Shown here: piece by piece, positions 35,221 to 44,998 of the stretch
How the letters are laid out: every line of letters begins with the position of its first letter
How positions within the stretch are numbered: position 1 is the stretch's first letter
Assembly (NCBI RefSeq): GCF_002157855.1
Contig: NZ_CP020880.1
Location: forward strand, 2,976,001-3,040,000
Direction of reading: 5' to 3'
Source of the DNA: Sutcliffiella horikoshii
GTDB lineage: Bacteria; Bacillota; Bacilli; Bacillales; Bacillaceae_I
Length of the DNA stretch: 64,000 nt
The notes under the pieces: generated by a model
Told to the model about the DNA's origin: nothing
The model's input: only the letters and a program-made list of their open reading frames with translations
Databases searched by the model: none
Position numbers and translations under genes: made by a program

Positions 35221-37854
35221 TTAAACGGATTTTATCCAATCTTCAACAGATTGTAATGCAGAATCGACTTGTTCCGGGTTTTTACCGCCTGCTTGTGCCA
35301 TGTCAGGACGACCTCCGCCGCCGCCACCGCAACGTGTAGCCACTTCTTTTACAACCTTGCCGGCATGGTAACCTTTTTCAATTAGATCTTTTGTTACCCC
35401 TGCAGAAATATTCACTTTACCATCTTGGACGCTTGCAAGTACTATGATACCAGAACCAAGCTTATTTTTTAAATCATCCACCATCGTACGCAGATTATTC
35501 ATGTCTGTTCCTGCTACCTTGCTCACTAGCATTGTTACGCCATTAACGTCTTTCGCTTTGGAAGAAAGGCTGGATGCTTCAATGTTTCCAAGCTTCGAAG
35601 CCAAGGATTGGTTTTCTCTTTGCAGTTCTTTCATATCAGATAAAAGAACATCGATTCTTGTTCCAACTTCCTGTGGTTTCGTTTTCAGCTTCGCCGCTGC
35701 ATCTTTTAACAGTTGTACTTGATCATTTAGTAAACGGTAAGCCCCTTCACCTGTGACAGCTTCCATACGGCGTGTTCCTGCTCCTATTCCAGATTCAGAA
35801 ACAATCTTGAATAAACCAATTTCAGATGTATTTGGAACATGGCAACCACCGCATAGCTCAAGGCTGTATTCTCCAACTTGGACAACACGGACAATATCTC
35901 CGTACTTTTCACCGAACAATGCCATGGCACCCATTGCTTTTGCTTCTGAGATGGATTTGTTTTCAATGACAACATTGATGCTAGCCCAGATTTTTTCATT
36001 AACAATCGCTTCGATTTTCTCGATTTCCTCTTGTGTCACTTGACCAAAATGAGAGAAGTCAAAGCGAAGACGATCTGCCGTCACTTGTGATCCCGCTTGG
36101 TTTACATGAGTCCCAAGCACGTCTTTTAATGCTTGATGCAAAATATGTGTAGCTGTGTGATTTTTAATAATTTGTGCACGGTTTTTCGCATGTACTTCTG
36201 CTTTAACGGCCTGTTCTCTATTTAACACGCCTTCTTCCACTACGATGGTATGAAGGTTTTGGCCGTTTGGAGCTTTTTGAACATCCTTTACAAATCCTCT
36301 GCCAGATTCGGTTACGATGTAGCCGTGGTCAGCAATCTGGCCTCCGCTTTCCGCGTAAAAAGGTGTTTCCGCCAAAATTACTTGAACCTCATCACCTGTT
36401 ACAGCTGAATCTGCTAGCTCGCCGTCTTTAACAATAATAGATAAAGTCGTTTCTGCAGTAAGCTGGTCATATCCGACGAAACTGCTTTCTGTACGGATTT
36501 CCCCAAGCACACCTGATTGAACTTGCATGGAATTAGAGTCTTGACGGGCGGAACGAGCACGATCACGTTGCATTTCCATTTCCTTTTCGAAACCTTCGTG
36601 ATCAAGCGTCATACCCTGTTCTTCCACATATTCTTCTGTCAGTTCAACAGGGAAGCCATACGTATCATACAGTCGGAATGCGTCTGAACCAGAAACCACC
36701 GTACTTCCATCTTCTTTAGCCTTTGCTATGACAGTGGAAAGGATCGCCAACCCGTCATTCAATGTTTCATGGAAACGCTCTTCTTCGGTTTTCACTACAC
36801 GCTGAATGAAGTCTTGTTTTTCTTTTACCTCTGGGTAGAAATCGACCATGATTTCCGCTACAACCGGTACAAGCTCATACATAAATGGGCGGTTGATGCC
36901 AAGTTGTTTTGCGTAACGAACAGCTCTTCTTAGTAAACGGCGAAGTACATAGCCACGTCCTTCATTAGAAGGCAGGGCTCCATCACCTACTGCAAATGTC
37001 ACGGTACGGATATGGTCAGCGATTACTTTGAATGCCGTATCTTTTTCAGCATTTGTGCGATATTTTTCACCGGACACATTTTCAGTCGCTTCGATAATAG
37101 GAATAAAAAGATCTGTATCAAAGTTTGTTGGTACGTCTTGGATAACAGCTACCATACGCTCAAGGCCCATACCTGTATCAATATTCTTCTTTGGAAGCGG
37201 TGTGTATGTATGGTCTGGGTTGTGATTGAACTCAGAAAATACAAGATTCCAAATTTCAAGGTAGCGTTCGTTCTCTCCACCTGGATATAGTTCTGGATCA
37301 TTCAGGTCATTGCCATAGCTTTCACCACGGTCATAGAAAATTTCTGTGTTTGGTCCACTTGGGCCTTCTCCAATATCCCAGAAGTTACCCTCTAGGCGGA
37401 TAATTCTTTCAGCAGGAACGCCAATTACTTCATTCCAGTACTTATATGCTTCTTCATCTTCTGGATGAATGGTGACGGATAGCTTTTCCGCTTCAAAACC
37501 AATCCATTTTTCGCTCGTAAGGAATTCCCAAGCCCAGTCGATCGCTTCTTTTTTGAAGTACTCTCCAATGGAGAAGTTACCAAGCATTTCAAAGAATGTA
37601 TGGTGGCGTGCTGTTTTTCCTACGTTTTCAATATCATTGGTACGGATGGATTTTTGTGCATTGCAAATACGGGGATTTGCTGGGATGACACGGCCATCAA
37701 AGTATTTTTTTAGGGTTGCCACGCCACTGTTGATCCATAATAGGGATGGGTCTTCGTGTGGGACAAGGGATGCGCTAGGTTCAACAGCATGTCCTTTTTC
37801 TTTAAAGAAGTCTAGGAACATTTGTCGTACTTGAGCAGATGTTAGATGTTTCAT
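35221..37854 (-). CDS. alaS: Alanyl-tRNA synthetase
   Basis: Class II synthetase charging tRNA-Ala, 877 residues. The N-terminal catalytic domain starts [19 protein letters not shown]. The editing domain has [11 protein letters not shown] and CGGCHV zinc ligands, and the C-terminal C-Ala/DHHA1 region ends with [16 protein letters not shown]. Expression is controlled by an upstream T-box leader (38035-38281), with a dispersed repeat lying between that leader and the start codon. Confidence 0.97.
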   Translation of the reverse strand: MKHLTSAQVRQMFLDFFKEKGHAVEPSASLVPHEDPSLLWINSGVATLKKYFDGRVIPANPRICNAQKSIRTNDIENVGKTARHHTFFEMLGNFSIGEYFKKEAIDWAWEFLTSEKWIGFEAEKLSVTIHPEDEEAYKYWNEVIGVPAERIIRLEGNFWDIGEGPSGPNTEIFYDRGESYGNDLNDPELYPGGENERYLEIWNLVFSEFNHNPDHTYTPLPKKNIDTGMGLERMVAVIQDVPTNFDTDLFIPIIEATENVSGEKYRTNAEKDTAFKVIADHIRTVTFAVGDGALPSNEGRGYVLRRLLRRAVRYAKQLGINRPFMYELVPVVAEIMVDFYPEVKEKQDFIQRVVKTEEERFHETLNDGLAILSTVIAKAKEDGSTVVSGSDAFRLYDTYGFPVELTEEYVEEQGMTLDHEGFEKEMEMQRDRARSARQDSNSMQVQSGVLGEIRTESSFVGYDQLTAETTLSIIVKDGELADSAVTGDEVQVILAETPFYAESGGQIADHGYIVTESGRGFVKDVQKAPNGQNLHTIVVEEGVLNREQAVKAEVHAKNRAQIIKNHTATHILHQALKDVLGTHVNQAGSQVTADRLRFDFSHFGQVTQEEIEKIEAIVNEKIWASINVVIENKSISEAKAMGAMALFGEKYGDIVRVVQVGEYSLELCGGCHVPNTSEIGLFKIVSESGIGAGTRRMEAVTGEGAYRLLNDQVQLLKDAAAKLKTKPQEVGTRIDVLLSDMKELQRENQSLASKLGNIEASSLSSKAKDVNGVTMLVSKVAGTDMNNLRTMVDDLKNKLGSGIIVLASVQDGKVNISAGVTKDLIEKGYHAGKVVKEVATRCGGGGGGRPDMAQAGGKNPEQVDSALQSVEDWIKSV

Positions 37855-37888
37855 TTGATTTTCCTCCTTTAGGTGTTACTGATTAAAC

Positions 37889-38018
37889 TCCTGTTTCCTT
37901 TCGTTCCAGGTGGTCGCTTATCCAGAGGGCGGTGCTTGAGCCTCCTCGCTGCGCTGTGGGGTCTCAACCTACCGCTACCTCCCGCCGGAGTCTCACACCT
38001 TGCACTTCAGTCAACAGG
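37889..38018. repeat. Dispersed intergenic repeat, copy D, inside the alaS leader
   Basis: About 130 bp with core GGGCGGTGCTTGAGCCTCCT, GGGGTCTCAACCTACCGCTA and CTCCCGCCGGAGT. The ends CCTGTT and AACAGG are inverted. It occupies the transcribed region between the T-box terminator and the alaS start codon. Confidence 0.8.
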
Positions 38019-38034
38019 GAAATTTGAAGAAAAC

Positions 38035-38281
38035 AAAAAACTCCCGTCCCTAATAACAGGGACGAGAGTGTTCTCGCGGTACCACCCTGATTATGACAGA
38101 ATGGTTCTGTCATCTCTCAGATTGCTTTAACGGTGCAAGCCGGCAGGATTTTACCCTGCTCTCCGGATTAGCTTTCCATTACCCTTCACCCTGGAATCCT
38201 TTCAGCCGTGGAATTCCTCTCTTTCAGGATGGTCTGTAATGTACTCAGATCCTTCTTTGAATTGGTTTATGTAGCTAGTAT
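38035..38281 (-). promoter_or_regulatory. T-box riboswitch leader of alaS
   Basis: On the minus strand the leader carries the T-box sequence AGGGTGGTACCGCGAGAAC (38088-38070), which would pair with uncharged tRNA. It is followed by the terminator arms CTCTCGTCCCTG and CAGGGACGGGAG-like TAGGGACGGGAG with a T-run. The likely specifier codon is GCT (38172-38170, in AAAGCTAATCC), fitting alanine. The gene behind it is alaS. Confidence 0.92.
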
Positions 38282-38287
38282 GCTTCG

Positions 38288-38316
38288 ATTATATGCAACA
38301 GAAAGACCGTTGTCAA
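38288..38316 (-). promoter_or_regulatory. Sigma-A promoter of the alaS leader
   Basis: TTGACA (38316-38311) and TATAAT (38293-38288) are both perfect consensus hexamers with a 17-base spacer. The -35 element overlaps the yrrI stop codon. Transcription would begin near 38281, at the start of the T-box leader. Confidence 0.9.
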
Positions 38317-39371
38317 TGTTTGATGAAATGAGCAGTAAGATGTGTTAAAGTAACCTTCAGCACAGCGAATACAGGTACTGCCAAAATCAATCCTACCACC
38401 CCTGCGACCTCTCCTCCAATTAATAGAGCCAAAATGATGAATACCGGGTGAATATGAAGACTTTTGCCCACGATTAATGGCGATAAAATGTTCCCTTCTA
38501 TAAATTGCAGACCAAAAATAATGACGATTACCCATAGTACCATCTTCACAGAAATAGTCGCAGCGATGATAACTGCCGGAAAAGCTCCGATAATCGGTCC
38601 AAAATAAGGGATGATGTTCGTGATTCCTATTATCACACCAAGCACGAGTGGGTATTTCATGCCAGTCAGCCAGAGACTTGCGGTTGCAAGTATGCCTATG
38701 ATCAAACATACCGTCAACTGTCCTCTTATATAGCTGCCTAGTGAGATGTCTACGTCCTTCAAAAAGGCAATTCCCGGTTCCCTCCATTTTCGAGGGGTCA
38801 AGTACCAGACCGTTTTTTTCACTTGATCATAATCCTTCAACAGGTAAAACACTATGAAAGGAATGACAATCAATATAAAAAAGGAGTTTAATACCCCTTT
38901 TAATCCGGCTACAACTTTTGTCAAGAGATTGGAGAGCATTGCTTCAAATTCACTAAAGGTTTGATCCACTCTATCGTGGATTCCGTCCGGCCAACTAGAA
39001 GTGGAACTATGAATCTGCTTGATCCAACCGCTATATGTTTGAGACAGTCGCGGGAAGTTTTCTGAAAGCTCCCAAAGCTGGTCAATGATGACAGGTATCC
39101 CTTTATAAGCTATGAGACCGATTCCACCAAAAAATAATAGGTAAATGATTAAGATAGCAATTGGTCTAGGCATCCCTCTGTTGTGAGTGTATTCTACAAC
39201 GGGATGCAGCAGGTATGTAATGAAAATACTGATGAAAAATGGGATGCTGATGATGAAGATAACCTTCAAAACGGGCGCCCACAATGGACTCAGTTTCATA
39301 AAAACATACAAAATGATCATAACGAGTAGAAGTGTACCTAGGCGTAACAGCCATTTCTTCTGATTTTCCAA
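38313..39371 (-). CDS. yrrI: AI-2E family transporter YrrI
   Basis: Polytopic inner-membrane protein (352 residues, about seven or eight helices) of the AI-2E/TqsA superfamily. LLRLGTLLLVMIILYVFMKL opens the first helices, and LGVIIGITNIIPYFGPIIGA is the family signature in the second half. Substrate is not predictable; some members export small molecules or act as Na+/H+ antiporters. It is upstream of alaS as in B. subtilis. Confidence 0.92.
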   Translation of the reverse strand: MENQKKWLLRLGTLLLVMIILYVFMKLSPLWAPVLKVIFIISIPFFISIFITYLLHPVVEYTHNRGMPRPIAILIIYLLFFGGIGLIAYKGIPVIIDQLWELSENFPRLSQTYSGWIKQIHSSTSSWPDGIHDRVDQTFSEFEAMLSNLLTKVVAGLKGVLNSFFILIVIPFIVFYLLKDYDQVKKTVWYLTPRKWREPGIAFLKDVDISLGSYIRGQLTVCLIIGILATASLWLTGMKYPLVLGVIIGITNIIPYFGPIIGAFPAVIIAATISVKMVLWVIVIIFGLQFIEGNILSPLIVGKSLHIHPVFIILALLIGGEVAGVVGLILAVPVFAVLKVTLTHLTAHFIKH

Positions 39372-39426
39372 GAGAAACGCCTCCTACTCGTTATTCTCTA
39401 TTTAGTTAAAGGTATTTATACGTTAT

Positions 39427-40788
39427 TTACTTCAACTCTGAAATAGAATCGGCCACCGTTTTCATAATAAATTGCAGGTCTTCATCACTGATGGACAGAG
39501 GTGGTGACAGAGTAAGGACATTATTAAATCCAGCCACGGTCGCTCCGTTTTTTCCAACTATTAAGCCCCTCTTTTTACATGCGGCAATGACTCCGTTAAT
39601 CTTGTCTATTTCAATCGGCTCTTTTGTTTCCTTGTTTTTAACAAGTTCCAATCCTATTAACAGCCCTTTTCCCCGGACATCTCCAACAAAGGGATGATCA
39701 GACAGGCGGGATTTGAGTTCGCTTAATAATATTGCCCCTTTTTCTGCAGAGCGCTCTATCAGCTTTTCATTTTCCATTATTTCAAGGTTTTTTAATGCCA
39801 AAGCACATGATGCCGGACTGCCCCCAAAAGTATTCACATGGCGCAGGTAGTCATATTCCTCAGATCCTTTGAATTGGTCATAGATTTCTTTTTTCACTGC
39901 AGTGGCCGAAAGGGGCAGATAGGCACTTGTAATGCCTTTGGCCATGGTGATGATGTCTGGTTTCACGCCATAATTCATGAATCCAAATGGCTTTCCTGTT
40001 CTTCCAAAACCGCAAATCACTTCATCTACAATCAAAAGGGCACCATGCTTTTTACAGATTTCAGAGACTGCTCCCATGTAGCTGTCTGGTGGAGTGAGGA
40101 TTCCTCCGCCTGTAATGATTGGTTCCATGATCATTGCTGCAATGGTCTCGCTGAGCTCCCAAGTCATCACTTGATCCACGTCTTTTACGCATCTCATCCT
40201 CATGGGATCTCCTGTTTGCGCATCTTCCATTCTATACGTGTCGGGAGGAGGGATGTGTACAAACCCTGGTGCCAGTGGTTCATATTTATATTTTCGTTGC
40301 GCCTGGCCTGTTGCTGCTAATGAACCCATGGTGTTTCCGTGATAAGAACGGTATCTGGATACAATTTTATAGCGGTTGCTCTCACCGCGCTGAGCATGAT
40401 ATTGTCTTGCAATTTTAAAGGCTGTTTCATTTGCTTCCGATCCGCTGTTGGAAAAGAAAATGACATAATCTTCTCCAAGCCACTCGTTAAGTTTTTCAGC
40501 AAGTTTTATTGCCGGGACGTGACTTTGTGTTAGTGGAAAATAAGCGAGTTCTTTCAGCTGTTCGTACGCCGCTTCTGCAAGTTCCGTTCTGCCATAGCCG
40601 ACGTTGACACACCAAAGCCCTGACATCCCGTCCAAATAACGGTTTCCATCGATATCGGTGATCCAAGCGCCTTTTGCTTCTTTTACTACCATGGTGGAGG
40701 AGGGACTATAGGGTTTCATGGAATGCCATAGATAGCGGTCATCTTGAGCCAATAAACTTTGTTCTTGCGTTTGATTTATTTTAGCCAA
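39427..40788 (-). CDS. Class III omega-aminotransferase, probable beta-alanine transaminase
   Basis: PLP-dependent class III aminotransferase of ~453 residues. Cofactor-site patterns SNSGSEANETAFKIAR, LLIVDEVICGFGRTG and the lysine in ITMAKGITSAYLPLSA are intact. Beside a semialdehyde dehydrogenase and pyrimidine-degradation genes, the likely job is to convert beta-alanine (or beta-aminoisobutyrate) to a semialdehyde. The TTG at 40788 follows AAAGGGTG and is preferred; ATG at 40812 is an alternative. Longer frames run into repeat copy E and are unlikely. Confidence 0.85.
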   Translation of the reverse strand: MAKINQTQEQSLLAQDDRYLWHSMKPYSPSSTMVVKEAKGAWITDIDGNRYLDGMSGLWCVNVGYGRTELAEAAYEQLKELAYFPLTQSHVPAIKLAEKLNEWLGEDYVIFFSNSGSEANETAFKIARQYHAQRGESNRYKIVSRYRSYHGNTMGSLAATGQAQRKYKYEPLAPGFVHIPPPDTYRMEDAQTGDPMRMRCVKDVDQVMTWELSETIAAMIMEPIITGGGILTPPDSYMGAVSEICKKHGALLIVDEVICGFGRTGKPFGFMNYGVKPDIITMAKGITSAYLPLSATAVKKEIYDQFKGSEEYDYLRHVNTFGGSPASCALALKNLEIMENEKLIERSAEKGAILLSELKSRLSDHPFVGDVRGKGLLIGLELVKNKETKEPIEIDKINGVIAACKKRGLIVGKNGATVAGFNNVLTLSPPLSISDEDLQFIMKTVADSISELK

Positions 40789-40818
40789 CGGAAACACCCT
40801 TTCTATCTTCATTACACC

Positions 40819-41003
40819 GCTGGTGATTTCCCCAAATGGCTTCGCTTTCCGCGGGGCGACCTTGAGCCTCCTCGGTTCCCTGCGGAGTCTCAACATTGTC
40901 GCTACTCCCCCGCAGGACAAGGAAAGCTTCGACAGCGATGCATCGCACGAAGAAAATGCGTAGCATTTTCGAGGAGTCTACGCCTTTTGCTCCAATCACC
41001 AGC
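40819..41003. repeat. Dispersed intergenic repeat, copy E (insert-bearing type)
   Basis: A 185-bp element with perfect inverted ends GCTGGTGATT (40819-40828) and AATCACCAGC (40994-41003). Compared with copy A the ends differ by a change on one side matched by the complementary change on the other. It carries an extra ~60-bp block near 40914-40976 with its own hairpin (AAAATGCGTAGCATTTT), also present in copy H. Confidence 0.88.
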
Positions 41004-41034
41004 TAGAAAACTTTTCTATACTCTACACCTTATT

Positions 41035-42501
41035 TTAAAAATCGTATCTTGATGTGATCATTTTTTTACGGGTGAAGAAGTTGACGCCGTCTTTTCCGTT
41101 TACATGTAGGTCGCCGTAAAACGAATCTTTCCAGCCGGAGAATGGGAAAAATGCCATGGTTGCAGGAACTCCTACATTGACACCGATCATTCCAGCATCC
41201 GCTTCTTCCCTGAACTGCCTTACAGCCTTGGCATCTTTTGTGTAGATGGTTGCGCCATTTCCGAATCGGGATTTTTCGATATGAGCAAGCGCCTCGTCAA
41301 GGTCTTTTGCCCGCAAGAGACTAAGTACAGGAGCAAAGATCTCTTCCTTGGCAATCGTCATTTCTGGGGTCACATGATCAAAGATGGTTGGCCCAAGGTA
41401 ATTTCCTTCTGTCATTTCATCCATTTCTTTCCGCCCATCGCGAATCAGAGAAGCTCCTTCGGAAACGCCCTTTTTAATATAGCCTAGTACTTTTTCTCTG
41501 TGACTTTCCCTAATAACCGGTGTCAGCAATACGTCTTCATCCATACCATTACCGATTGTCAGGGAATTTGATTTGTTTTTCAGCTCTTCCACAAATGAAT
41601 CATTATCACCGACCACCACTACTGCACTGCATGCCATGCAACGCTGCCCAGCACTTCCAAATGCAGAGGTTAAAATATGTTGAGCAGCTTTTTCTATGTT
41701 GGCATCCGGCATGACGACATGGTGGTTTTTCGCACCAGATAATGCCTGAACCCGCTTCCCATTTTTGGCGGCAGTTTCAAACACATATTTTGCAACCGGC
41801 TGGGATCCTACAAAGGATATAGCTTTAACATCCTCATGATCTAACAGCCCATTGACTACATCATGTGCACCGTGGACAATATTCAACACTCCGTCTGGTG
41901 CTCCTGCTTCTGTAAACAACTCGACCAATCGATTGGCAAGCATCGGGGTCCGTTCTGAAGGCTTCAAAACAAATGTATTACCACAAGCGATGGCAAGCGG
42001 GAACATCCATAGCGGAACCATCATTGGAAAGTTAAAAGGCGTTATTCCGCCTACAACTCCCAGCGGGTATCTGTACATGCTAGAATCAATATCTTCCGCA
42101 ATATTGGATAAGGTCTCCCCCATCATCAATGTTGGTGCACCAGCTGCAAACTCTACACACTCCAACCCTCTCTGCACTTCTCCATGTGCTTCTTTGAACG
42201 CTTTTCCGTTTTCAAGAACAATTAACTTTGCCAGTTCGTCATGATTTTTTGTTAATAGGTGATGGTAGGCATACATGATGCGTGCACGTTTAGGTACAGG
42301 CATATCCTTCCATGTTTTAAATGCCAGCTTGGCTGCCTTCACTGCCTCCTCTACATCTTCTTTGGTAGATATCGGCACCTTTACCAAACATTCTTTTGTT
42401 GCGGGATTGATGACTTCCATCTTCTCTGAACCTTTGGAATCCACCCATTTTCCATCTATGAAATTTTGCAATACCCTTGTGTCTTTTGAAGTAATTGCCA
42501 T
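41035..42501 (-). CDS. mmsA: CoA-acylating (methyl)malonate-semialdehyde dehydrogenase
   Basis: NAD-dependent aldehyde dehydrogenase forming acetyl-CoA from malonate semialdehyde or propionyl-CoA from its methyl form. The active cysteine lies in [13 protein letters not shown], and [17 protein letters not shown] and [15 protein letters not shown] are class-specific. It lies just upstream of the aminotransferase, so it ends the beta-alanine branch. An inositol-pathway role (iolA) is possible elsewhere, but no iol genes are here. A repeat lies between the two genes. Confidence 0.92.
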   Translation of the reverse strand: MAITSKDTRVLQNFIDGKWVDSKGSEKMEVINPATKECLVKVPISTKEDVEEAVKAAKLAFKTWKDMPVPKRARIMYAYHHLLTKNHDELAKLIVLENGKAFKEAHGEVQRGLECVEFAAGAPTLMMGETLSNIAEDIDSSMYRYPLGVVGGITPFNFPMMVPLWMFPLAIACGNTFVLKPSERTPMLANRLVELFTEAGAPDGVLNIVHGAHDVVNGLLDHEDVKAISFVGSQPVAKYVFETAAKNGKRVQALSGAKNHHVVMPDANIEKAAQHILTSAFGSAGQRCMACSAVVVVGDNDSFVEELKNKSNSLTIGNGMDEDVLLTPVIRESHREKVLGYIKKGVSEGASLIRDGRKEMDEMTEGNYLGPTIFDHVTPEMTIAKEEIFAPVLSLLRAKDLDEALAHIEKSRFGNGATIYTKDAKAVRQFREEADAGMIGVNVGVPATMAFFPFSGWKDSFYGDLHVNGKDGVNFFTRKKMITSRYDF

Positions 42502-42581
42502 AATATTGTCCTCCTCATTCGTTAATAGAATATTTAGAACTTATGACTATTATCTGACAAAATAGAAAGGCTTTCATTAGA

Positions 42582-42621
42582 CAAAATGTAAAATGGATAA
42601 GGTTTCGTTCCTGACATTTTG
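42582..42621. promoter_or_regulatory. Inverted repeat upstream of mmsA, candidate PucR-type operator
   Basis: CAAAATGT (42582-42589) and ACATTTTG (42614-42621) are inverted repeats about 80-120 bases before mmsA. Overlapping them, AATGTAAAATGG (42585-42596) recurs exactly at 52006-52017, upstream of the other pyrimidine operon. Binding by the nearby PucR-type protein is inferred. Confidence 0.5.
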
Positions 42622-42625
42622 GCAG

Positions 42626-42657
42626 AAAAAAAGTTGGTCCCTTCAGGAAACCAACTT
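42626..42657 (-). terminator. Terminator of the PucR-type regulator gene
   Basis: On the minus strand AAGTTGGT pairs with ACCAACTT (42657-42650 and 42638-42631), followed by seven T. It lies ten bases beyond the regulator stop codon. Confidence 0.85.
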
Positions 42658-42667
42658 TGTCAGCATT

Positions 42668-44275
42668 TTAAAAACTAAATGTTTTACTATCTCCGTCTAA
42701 ATACGAATTGGTTGTGTTCAAATATTCATATACCATTACCATGAACTCAATCACAAGCCTTTTTTCAGAAGTCATGAAGTCCTCCCCAAGTAAGCTTTCA
42801 AGTTTTTGGATCCGATGATAGAGAGTCTGTCTAACAATATAGAGCTTACTTGCCGTCTCTTTTTTAGAACCATTGCAGGAGAGATAGATCTTCAACGTCT
42901 CAAGAAGCTTCCCATTATGCTTTTGATCATAAATAATGACAGGCTCCAAATATTCCATGACAAAATCACGAAGATCATGATGTTTTTGCATGAAAGAAAT
43001 CAAGCGGTAAATATGAAGGTCCTCAAAAAAGGAGAAATATTCATCCTTCAACAGTTGCTCCTGAATTTGCATAGCCTCCCATGAAGACTGATAACTTTTG
43101 GATAGTTGATCAAGAGGCAGAACATATTTCCCAACAGCAAAACGGAGTGAATAATTTCCTTTGGAGTCCTTTTGTTTGCCGAGAATGTTGGCTACTCCTT
43201 CAGATAGCCTATCCTTCCAACCTTTCTCCTCTCTTCTGTTTATAAGAATGACCGTTAGCGTATTTTTCATTTCTGTAAAGAACACAGAGAAACCTTGTTG
43301 TTCAAAGATGGAGCGAAATAAAAGGGTTAAATAAGTTTTGTCCAGCGCCGGGGCATGTTGGTTTTTCTTTTTACAAAGAAGTACCACTCCGCCTTTATGA
43401 AAAACAGCCTCATTTCGACCAAGGAAATCCCGGATGGATTCTTTGCTCTGACCACCTTCAAGCCAACTGCGAAGCCACTCGCTTTCTTCAAGTCTTCTTT
43501 TCTCCTCCACATACAATCCTCTTAAAATATGCTGAGCAAGCGCTGTGATGGTTCGATCTAATAGTAAATGATCGAACTCGCTCAACACACGGTCGTGAGA
43601 AAGAATATGTATGATGCCATGTTGCTTGTCCATTACTTGAACAGACTCCCTTAAGTACCTTTCTTTCAAAAGATCAGCATTCATCGAGCATACGATTTTT
43701 TTCCGCTCGTGAATAGGAACGTCCGGTATGAAGAACCTTTCTCCCGATTTATTTTCATATATAATTTGAGTTTCCAAATGTTCTTGCAAATAATGTAGTA
43801 TTTGCATTTCATGGGTAATGGTCAAAAGTTTCTTGTTCAACGTTTGAGAGTAACTTTCGAGTTGAGAGATCATTTGATATTGCTGGTTAATCAACACAGA
43901 ATGAATATCTTGCGTAATATCTACAAATGACACTTCCTGATGAAAGAGGATGAGAGGGAATGCTTGTGCATTAGCTAAGTTAATGATTTCTTGTGGGATG
44001 GAGGGGATATAGGCACCTTTTTCAATACACAATCCGGCAGCCTGACAGTTTATAAGCTGCTGAACAAACGACTTAAATTTCTCCATATTATTTCCAAAAG
44101 AAACCCCAGTGGATAAAATTAGTTCTTGTCCATTCAACAACTTTTCTATATTGGTGATTTCCACGACATGCACCCATTTTACTTGACGGTGGATGCCTTG
44201 TTTCCCTGCGACTACCTCAGATTTTTCAAATTGCTTCCGCTTCATGATCTCCTGTAGGGACAACATGGTTTTCAT
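42668..44275 (-). CDS. PucR family transcriptional regulator of pyrimidine catabolism
   Basis: A 535-residue regulator. The N-terminal PucR domain (SLQEIMKRKQFEKSEVVAGK to about residue 130) senses a nucleobase catabolite in relatives. A GGDEF-like/CdaR middle region follows, and the C-terminal CdaR-type helix-turn-helix (LETLKIYLSCNGSKKETASK, RQTLYHRIQKLESLLG) is clear. B. subtilis PucR controls purine use; the surrounding genes suggest pyrimidine use here. GAGGTG precedes the ATG at 44275. It is flanked by terminators on both sides. Confidence 0.86.
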   Translation of the reverse strand: MKTMLSLQEIMKRKQFEKSEVVAGKQGIHRQVKWVHVVEITNIEKLLNGQELILSTGVSFGNNMEKFKSFVQQLINCQAAGLCIEKGAYIPSIPQEIINLANAQAFPLILFHQEVSFVDITQDIHSVLINQQYQMISQLESYSQTLNKKLLTITHEMQILHYLQEHLETQIIYENKSGERFFIPDVPIHERKKIVCSMNADLLKERYLRESVQVMDKQHGIIHILSHDRVLSEFDHLLLDRTITALAQHILRGLYVEEKRRLEESEWLRSWLEGGQSKESIRDFLGRNEAVFHKGGVVLLCKKKNQHAPALDKTYLTLLFRSIFEQQGFSVFFTEMKNTLTVILINRREEKGWKDRLSEGVANILGKQKDSKGNYSLRFAVGKYVLPLDQLSKSYQSSWEAMQIQEQLLKDEYFSFFEDLHIYRLISFMQKHHDLRDFVMEYLEPVIIYDQKHNGKLLETLKIYLSCNGSKKETASKLYIVRQTLYHRIQKLESLLGEDFMTSEKRLVIEFMVMVYEYLNTTNSYLDGDSKTFSF

Positions 44276-44395
44276 GTATTCACCTCTTTTTCTAAAATGG
44301 TTGCTACCTTTATGTATGACTAGGTCCTAAAACGATACTTTAATTATAACGTAATCAAGGGTGTTATTTAATTAAATATTCTGACAAAAATACAC

Positions 44396-44436
44396 AAAAG
44401 ATGACATGTTGGCCTTTTCTCCACATGTCATCTTTT
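44396..44436. terminator. Strong bidirectional terminator
   Basis: AAAAGATGACATGT (44396-44409) pairs with ACATGTCATCTTTT (44423-44436), extended by GG/CC after a bulge. It ends the permease-side operon on the minus strand, upstream of the PucR-type gene. Confidence 0.88.
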
Positions 44437-44441
44437 GTCTC

Positions 44442-44675
44442 TTAATTATTTATCGGAAAATATAACTGAATCTCCTGGACCATTTCTTGAAATTCACCTT
44501 CATCATTAAAGTCGCTTGAATCCCAGTTTTCCAAAATCCAATTGACAAGTTCTTCAGGTGAATTAAAAAACTCGCCACTAGAATCTGCTTTGCGGATGGT
44601 GAACCTGTTGTTGTCTTCATCAATTGTTACCTCGCAAGGGTAGGCGCTCTCTTTGCATTTCAATTGATACTCCAT
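44442..44675 (-). CDS. Uncharacterised 77-residue acidic protein
   Basis: Not recognised. From the ATG at 44675 (AGGAG ten bases upstream) the protein reads MEYQLKCKESAYPCEVTIDE, then FTIRKADSSGEFFNSPEELVNWILENW and an acidic tail. It is soluble, mostly beta then helical. It is the last gene before the terminator 44396-44436 and is likely co-transcribed with the permease. A longer frame from 44732 has no site. Confidence 0.7.
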   Translation of the reverse strand: MEYQLKCKESAYPCEVTIDEDNNRFTIRKADSSGEFFNSPEELVNWILENWDSSDFNDEGEFQEMVQEIQLYFPINN

Positions 44676-44747
44676 ATAAAGAATACTCCTTTCACGATGC
44701 AGTTTGCATGATTTTATTCGCAGCAAGATCAAACTATGAAGGTTTCG

Positions 44748-44978
44748 TTAATTTTCTTGCCGTTGTTGCTTAATCAATAGGGAGGCAAAGTACTTCCTTG
44801 AATCTGCATGCTTAATGTGTAGGGTCTCTTCATGGGAAATCTCTTTCTTACCATCGTTTCGTTCCAGAACAAGAAAGGAGCCTTCTAAGTTCTCTTCTAC
44901 ATCTTTAATACGAAACCCTTTATTTATGAAAAAATCTATCTTTTCTTTTTCTGCTATATATTGTTGATAATCACTCAA
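44748..44978 (-). CDS. Uncharacterised 76-residue protein
   Basis: Not recognised. A soluble, charged protein beginning (M)SDYQQYIAEKEKIDFFINKG, with a beta segment (SFLVLERNDGKKEISH) and a basic helical end. The start is TTG at 44978, eight bases after AGGAGG. It lies 20 bases after the NCS1 permease gene and is probably part of the same operon. A role with the permease or in pyrimidine use is speculation. Confidence 0.72.
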   Translation of the reverse strand: MSDYQQYIAEKEKIDFFINKGFRIKDVEENLEGSFLVLERNDGKKEISHEETLHIKHADSRKYFASLLIKQQRQEN

Positions 44979-44998
44979 ATTATATTCCTCCTAACAGG

